The notes beneath the pieces were generated by a model. That model was not told the DNA's origin, did not search any database, and was given only the letters and a program-made list of their open reading frames with translations. Shown piece by piece: positions 58,133-64,000 of a DNA stretch of 64,000 nucleotides (the stretch's first letter is position 1; each line of letters begins with the position of its first letter). A program made the translations under genes and the position numbers. Source of the DNA: Channa striata (Eukaryota > Chordata > Actinopteri > Anabantiformes > Channidae); the NCBI GenBank assembly GCA_033026295.1, contig CM065181.1, positions 7,907,001 through 7,971,000 of the forward strand, in the 5' to 3' direction.

Positions 58133-60469
58133 TCGTTGAATGCACATCTTTTTAATTTAGTAGGAGATGCATCACTTCAAATAAAGAAGGTATAAGAAGG
58201 TATATGAGCTGTGATAACAGCATTGTTTTATAAGTCTTGACGGCAATTCCCAAGTCATTTCCAAGTTCTAAACTTGGTTTAAGACATAAAGAAGTCACCT
58301 TTCAAAAATCACCAATATATATATTTTTAAACAGAGTAACAGTTAAATTAAATAGGGGTACTACAAAATTATTAATATTTATTACATCTTGCTATAATAA
58401 GCACACTACTTATGCACTAGTCATAGGCTAAGCATTTTGATTTCTGTCCACATGTCAAAGAGTCTTTGGCAACACACTGACCCCAGTGCACAGTTTGTAT
58501 GATAGAGATGTGCAGCCTGTTTAAAGTGAAGCAGTCACTGTTTAGTTTATATCTAGTTTTGAATCACTTATTAACTTTTTGGCAGACGTAAGAATTGTAT
58601 CGTAAGTCAAAAATTACAAAATATATATTATGAGGTGTTTTTCGATTTGTGGAGGCCGAAGCACCACGTTGCTGTGAGGCAGCGTAATTACTGATCACAA
58701 CCTGCGATAAAACCAGAAAATGTGGTGAAAAGCAAAATATAGAAAATGCTGATTAAATATGAATCTGACATATCTGTAGTGACTTTTGCACCTTATAATA
58801 CATTTTGGCTCATTTCTAATTGAGCCAAAATCTGCAGGGCTTGATTTAAAAATATTTTCAGCCTAAAATGGTGAAATAACATCAACAGCAAGATATGTAC
58901 ATAGAAATTCTTCCACCCTTAAACTACATTGATTTTAAAGTTGAAACTATCACAGATTTGCAGCCTTTTACATTTTCAACATCACAGAGACTATGTTATG
59001 GATACAGATTGAAGATTTGAGGCAGATTATGTTTTGGAGATCACTTTTTTTGAAAATGCATTGTGATATTTATACAGTATTTTGATTACCAGAAAAAGAT
59101 TAAACACAGGTGTTTATTTAATAAAACACTTTAATAAAACCAGAACAGAGGTTTAAAGTCAGCGAGGCTTTGTGTGTCAGGCTTAGCGACTGTGTGATAT
59201 GCATGTGACTGCTATCTTGCTGCTCCTTTGTAATAGTTAATATGCTGCACATGTTTGATATGAATTTAAATGTTTGCGCTGGGGGAGGATATCACATCCC
59301 TGGTGTTAAAGTCTGAGATCAGTTGTAAGTCTTACATGATTCTTTTAAGTAGAGTCTAAAGTCGTGAAATTCATTCATCAAGTCTAGAATCCAACCCCCA
59401 GAGCTAAAGGAACCAAAGAGCAGTGTGACAATACAACTTACAATTCATATTTAAACTAATAAAGAAGACATCGTCTGTCGTCTCACATGTTAGGACAGAA
59501 CAAACTGAAGTCTGGCAATGAGACAATCACATTTAAAGTCATGTAAAGCAAATTTATTGGCTGCTAATTTGACTGAAAAGAGTGGACACATTAGCATTTA
59601 AATGCCTGACATCTACAGCCTACTGTGCTTTTGATGGAAATGTTCTTTTGCTTCTGACTCTTTTCTGCCTCCTCTTACTTTCACAGCCTTTTCAAAACTG
59701 AATTTTAAGTCACAAGGAATGCTGACATTAATAATCTCTACCATTCATTTTTATTTTACCTAAGAGCACATAAGTTTAGTCTGAAGCATTTGGGAACTCG
59801 TGTGGTTATTGCACTCATAGGATGTTCATCTTTCCATTTAGTCTCCCTGGCTTTTCTTTATTATTTTCTCCATTTGTTTCGGAGATCAGCTGTCCCTGTG
59901 AGGCCTGAAATGAGATGTTGTTCTCCTTCATCCTCTACTTCCTCCCAAAAAAACACAGAAAGAAACTGAGGACACGGAAGTTTATTGCAGCGTGATGACT
60001 ACACTTCTGTCTTCATCGATGTGCATCTGCCGCACAGACGTCCCACCGGGGGGACATCGCTGGTTGCTACAAAGCGAGCCACCCTGGCTGCAGGGCTTCA
60101 CTTGCTCGCCTGCAGCTGTCACAAAAGCTGGGACAGCTGCTTTCTCATTCATACGCTGTTGGGTCAAATTCCACAACAGATTTTCAATTCTGTCACCACG
60201 GGTGTGCAGCTAGCCGAGCCACTCCAGCCACAGGGCCTCTCTTTAGATGGCGGTTGTAACCATGCCTCCTCTTTTATTCGACGGTTTCTGCTTCCACAGC
60301 TGTATATTGCTCATTAGAGCCGTGGCAAATATTGGGGTCCGATGCTACTGTATTTCGTGAAAAAAAAAAAAGCGTAAGCCTTTTAGAGTCAGCAGATGTC
60401 TCCTGCTAGATGACATTTGAATATAGTGGAGAGGGAGGGAAGTGTAATATCATTTGTGTACCGCACATG
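58133..60469. other. Noncoding stretch downstream of the candidate promoter
   Basis: AT-rich to about 59900, then GC-balanced. No exon matching the candidate donor at 58127 was recognised. An A run lies at 60359-60371. Open frames at 59985-60317 overlap on both strands and have no family features. Confidence 0.45.
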
Positions 60470-60710
60470 TCCTCCCCAAATTAGAACCATAGGAAACCTA
60501 TTCCGTAATAGGGAATGACGTCCTTTAAGGCATTAAAGTACGTTCAAATGTAGTCAAAACTTATCTAATTGCTTCCAGAATTATGGCATTTAAGAACTAT
60601 GCTGTCAGTGCACTGACCCCAGTACGAGTAGACATAATTAAAGTGTCACAACAGACTGCTTACACCATGCTGACAAAACCTCTGTAACCATGCGATAAGG
60701 GAGATGGAGA
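60470..60710. promoter_or_regulatory. Candidate conserved noncoding element
   Basis: Repeat-free block with CCTATT-CCGT-AATAGG (inverted repeat near 60498-60513), GAATGACGTCC (CRE-like), TCTAATTGCTTCC and GACATAATTAAAG. Inferred from site density. Confidence 0.27.
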
Positions 60711-61115
60711 GCGTGGTGCATGCCGATTCACGCACATGCACACCACCCAAAGTGTCTTAGGTGGTTTCTACTTATCACTCCTCATCTATTCATCGAGATA
60801 CAGACACACACGCATGTGGAAACAGCTCTCACTCCCAGACAGATTTGCTCACACGCACACACTCGCTCGTTCGCCTCAGGACACAAACTACCCTCAACTG
60901 TCTGTTTATGAACTCATCTGTTTGCCGCAGACAGGCTGGTGATGAGGACATTTATAGCGTGTTGTGGTACGGCCATGGACGCACCACAATTAATCTGCTG
61001 TCTAATTTGCCCTCAGTGTTGCCAACACTTGTCATCTTGTACAGCCATCTCATCGTGAAACTACCCACCATTCACGGCCATCGTCTGCTTCATTTTTAAC
61101 AACTGAAGGTTTTAG

Positions 61116-61134
61116 TTTTTTTTTTTTTTTTTTT
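61116..61134. repeat. Poly-T tract
   Basis: Nineteen T residues. Confidence 0.94.
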
Positions 61135-61876
61135 GTTGTGAGGATTTTCAGAAATCGAGGTCTCGCACGGTTTTGTCAAAACTCCACGGAAATAGTCTTA
61201 TTCAACAAAATGACCTAATGAATTGTAGGAGAGAACAATCGTCTTAGTGTGGCACACAATACCAATATTATTGAACAGGAAGGACACGAGCAGACTAACG
61301 TGGGCGTGTATTATGTGTATTTGTATCATGGTTTGTGTGACTCCACCCACAGAAACCTTCACTTTTCTTCCTGATGGGAGCCACGGATCAATAATGCATC
61401 AACCAACAGATGGGTGACTGTCCCTCCTATCATTTGTTGCCTCTCCTCATCATTTGCTCAGCCAAAGTATTAGAAAACAAAGGTGAAGGGGGGGAGACGG
61501 AGTCAGATAAAGACAGGATGACAGATGAAAGAAATAAAGAGAGGGAGAGAATAGATGGGCAAGCCACAAGTTTTCCAAGCTACTTTCTCAAAGGCTTTAA
61601 CGAAAATGAAAAGTTTCACGGCTTGATCCAAAATATGTGCTTGAGGGTTTATGTAGTGGAAGGAATAACATGATGAATATGTCTTTGAAAATGTTATTTC
61701 TACTTCGTTTATGTCTGAGTGCACAGGTTTTCTTTTAACTATTAGCCGTAGCGTACCCTTTTAATCACTTAAAGTTATTCATGAAAATAAAAGGACACTT
61801 TTACAAGGGCAGTTCAAGCTTGCAGAACAAGCTAAGAGGTAATTTGCTATGATATGAATCTGAAGACATTTTAGAC

Positions 61877-61892
61877 TTTTTTTTTTTTTTTT
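61877..61892. repeat. Poly-T tract
   Basis: Sixteen T residues. Confidence 0.94.
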
Positions 61893-62869
61893 CCCAGTGT
61901 GGAAAAATGCTTTGTGAAGAGCAGGTCTCTCAAGTCTGCCCAGTATATCAACATTTTTTCTGCCTGTGATGTCAACCAGTGGCCACCTCCTGGGAAATCA
62001 TTACACATCTTCAAATACCCCAAATACTCCCACTGCAGTATATTCAGCACTTTGCAGTAACATAGACAAAATTTAAAGGGATATGAAGGTAGGATCAATC
62101 TCTTAGACAGTTAACACATGAAAAGCCAGTGAAATGTACGAATCTTATCCAGGGGTAGAGTAAAGAAGTGCTGGATCCCAAGTCTACCAAAAATGCAACT
62201 CATTTGTGTGTTTCCCACCAATGCCGCTGAAGATATTCAACCATCTTCATTGCACTGCACATAATTAGCAAATGGAGGTGTAAAATTGTGAAAGGGGAAG
62301 CATTAATGGTTTTACTAGTGCCAGTTAAATTTGAGTTTGCATTTTAAAACTCAAATTGAACCTTGAGGTGTAGCACGTAATTCAATTTCTCCTCTTCAGA
62401 CAGTTTAGCTGTAATCAAATGTTAGTGGCATAATAGCTAAGGATGCAAAAAAAACTGTTATTTGAGTCAAATATGCACCATGCTTAAAACATCACTGTAC
62501 TCCAAATGTAGAGTATGTTGATGGATGCATCAGTAAAAAAAATGCACAACTGATAAATGTTTTCCCAGTTATTGATATATGACAATAAATATATGTGTAG
62601 TATTTTCATTTTATATGTGTTTTTAATCTTTTCCATTTATTCATGTTTTTATGGGTTAGGGTTACGTGACAAGGGGTGAACTGCTCTTAAAATGCTGTAA
62701 TAAAAGAAGTTGTGGTTCTCAGCATGAAATTAACATCTACTTACTGTAAACTCGACCATAATTCTGCATTCACAAAAGTTAGCAATTTGAAAACATATTC
62801 TTTTTCCTCCGACAATTTGCAAGAAGACTCTATTTTAAATAATGGAAATTTATGTCAAAAACCTTGAGA

Positions 62870-63330
62870 TAGCTAGAAATTGCTAAGCCAAAGGCAACAT
62901 GTTGATTTTCTCTGAGTGTGAGATGGGATGGGAACACATGCCTCTAGCCTTTAATTTCTGCCCTGATACAGCAATATGGATATGGCTGTTCAAGATAAGA
63001 TGTCATTTGAATTAATGGAACTGTGGGCTGCTTTTGTTTTAGACAGAATAAGAGTAAAAATATGGAAGCACTTAGACAAGGGTCATACTTTTTCTCAGCC
63101 TTTCAGAGAAACAGAGGTTCCACTCAAAGATTTGAGCTCAACTAATTCTTTACTGGGCGAGGCGGCAGGCCTGATTTCAACCTAACCTCTGCAATCATTC
63201 ACCCAGAGGGTGTGCCCCCACCATGCTGCCCAGAGAGTTGTGGAGCCAGTCCAATCTGACTCCGTGATATGCCAGCAGCCCTGTCAATCATCTGGGAGTG
63301 GCTCTGAATAAGTATGTAATTCATGTCGCA
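62870..63330. promoter_or_regulatory. Candidate conserved noncoding element
   Basis: Repeat-free block with TTTGAATTAATGGAAC, CTCAACTAATTC, TGCAATCATTCACCC and CCCTGTCAATCATCTGGGAG (TALE-homeodomain-like, 63279-63298). A plus-strand open frame of 69 codons (62976-63185) lies inside but lacks splice context. Inferred regulatory element. Confidence 0.33.
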
Positions 63331-64000
63331 TTCCCTCACAGTGCTCCTTCCTCGTCCATTTCCTCCTGTGGGGTTCAGATGGGTTCAGGTGTCCATTTTT
63401 TTTTTTTGTTTTTGTTGGGGTTTTACCTTTTTACGGTCGTCCATCTTCTTCTCATCCGCCCTGCTCGATCTTCCGTCCACTCTTTCTTTTTCGTTTCCAG
63501 AAGGTACTGTATAGCTTTGTGCAGCTCAGATGCTGCTGCCAGTTGGCGAGTCTGGCTGCTTTAACATATCAAAGGTGCCGTGCAGGAAGAAAGCTTCTCA
63601 TTATTTCAATGGCCAACATCAAGGGGGTGGGGGCACAGTCGCCACAACATGCTTATGTAACACGTTTTGATGAAACGAAATGTATGGCTGTTTTACAGTT
63701 TCTAAATGTTTTTAGACGGGAATGATATAATCTTTACTTTAAGAACTTCTACAACCTTCTGTGTGCACATTTGTTACTTGGTCTTTTTCTTGTTCATCTT
63801 TGTGCTGCTCAGTTGTCGCCCATGTCTTTCACCGGTTTGAACTTTCTGTGTGTTTCTTGTGACTTTTTTCTCTCAGGGTCTCTGTTCCTTTGTGTTATCT
63901 CTACAGTATGTGTGTGTCGTGATTCATTAGTGGTGCTTGGTAAGAGATTCAGGACATTTTTTTCTCTGCACTTTTGAAAGCTATCAAAGACCATCTCTAA
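63331..64000. other. Noncoding stretch at the window edge
   Basis: T-rich segments (63394-63430, 63780-63960) give hydrophobic open frames. No exon recognised; anything extending past 64000 cannot be judged. Confidence 0.45.

Larger units (their letters stand above)
60711..62869. other. Noncoding stretch with poly-T tracts
   Basis: CA-rich but interrupted sequence near 60800-60870. T runs lie at 61116-61134 and 61877-61892. No gene or recognisable mobile element. Confidence 0.45.

Noticed and set aside
1..64000. CRISPR arrays, operons, ribosome-binding sites, prokaryotic terminators
   Set aside because: The window is vertebrate-like noncoding DNA; no spaced direct repeats with unique spacers and no bacterial gene structure were seen.

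Overview
This window looks like vertebrate, most probably teleost (percomorph-like) fish, nuclear DNA. The grounds are the long AT-leaning noncoding sequence, the many dinucleotide microsatellites, and degraded copies of interspersed repeats that are widespread in teleost genomes: Tc1/mariner, piggyBac, an L2-type LINE 3' end and several unnamed short repeats. No database search was possible, so repeat assignments rest on recognising their sequence and, where possible, on decayed transposase motifs read directly here.

I found no protein-coding gene, exon, tRNA or rRNA that I can support. The longest open frames are 100 to 153 codons, resemble no family I recognise, and sit in low-complexity or repeat-derived sequence or in frames with no coding character. 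The window is best read as intergenic or intronic 'gene desert'. Stretches rich in homeodomain-like (TAAT/ATTA), CCAAT, Sox-like and octamer-like words, with little simple sequence, are candidate conserved noncoding elements (about 2.7, 7.2, 12.4, 15.1, 16.3, 17.8, 34.0-34.7, 37.5-38.05, 49.9, 60.5 and 62.9-63.3 kb). Their conservation is inferred and was not tested.

Layout of mobile DNA: a piggyBac-like relic with both termini and a broken transposase motif at 5.16-6.30 kb; L2-like 3' ends at 10.2, 39.5 and 57.25 kb; a teleost repeat at 27.0-27.5 kb and another at 28.9 kb; Tc1/mariner relics at 29.1-29.8 kb (minus), 31.9-32.7 kb (plus), 44.6-44.8 kb (plus), 46.3-46.6 kb (minus) and 51.7-52.3 kb (plus); a nest of three short repeats at 39.5-40.25 kb; and a (TTCAA)n-headed repeat at 42.9-43.2 kb.

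Non-repeat structure of most interest: a 23-bp-stem hairpin at 39423-39476; a nested microRNA-precursor-like hairpin at 15609-15669; a 331-bp tandem duplication with a single difference between copies (53491-54152); and an older duplication of a promoter-like unit (55972-56448 and 57566-58030), each copy paired with a 40-bp TATA-type segment, the downstream one intact and followed by a consensus splice donor. The last is the best lead for an undescribed transcription unit.
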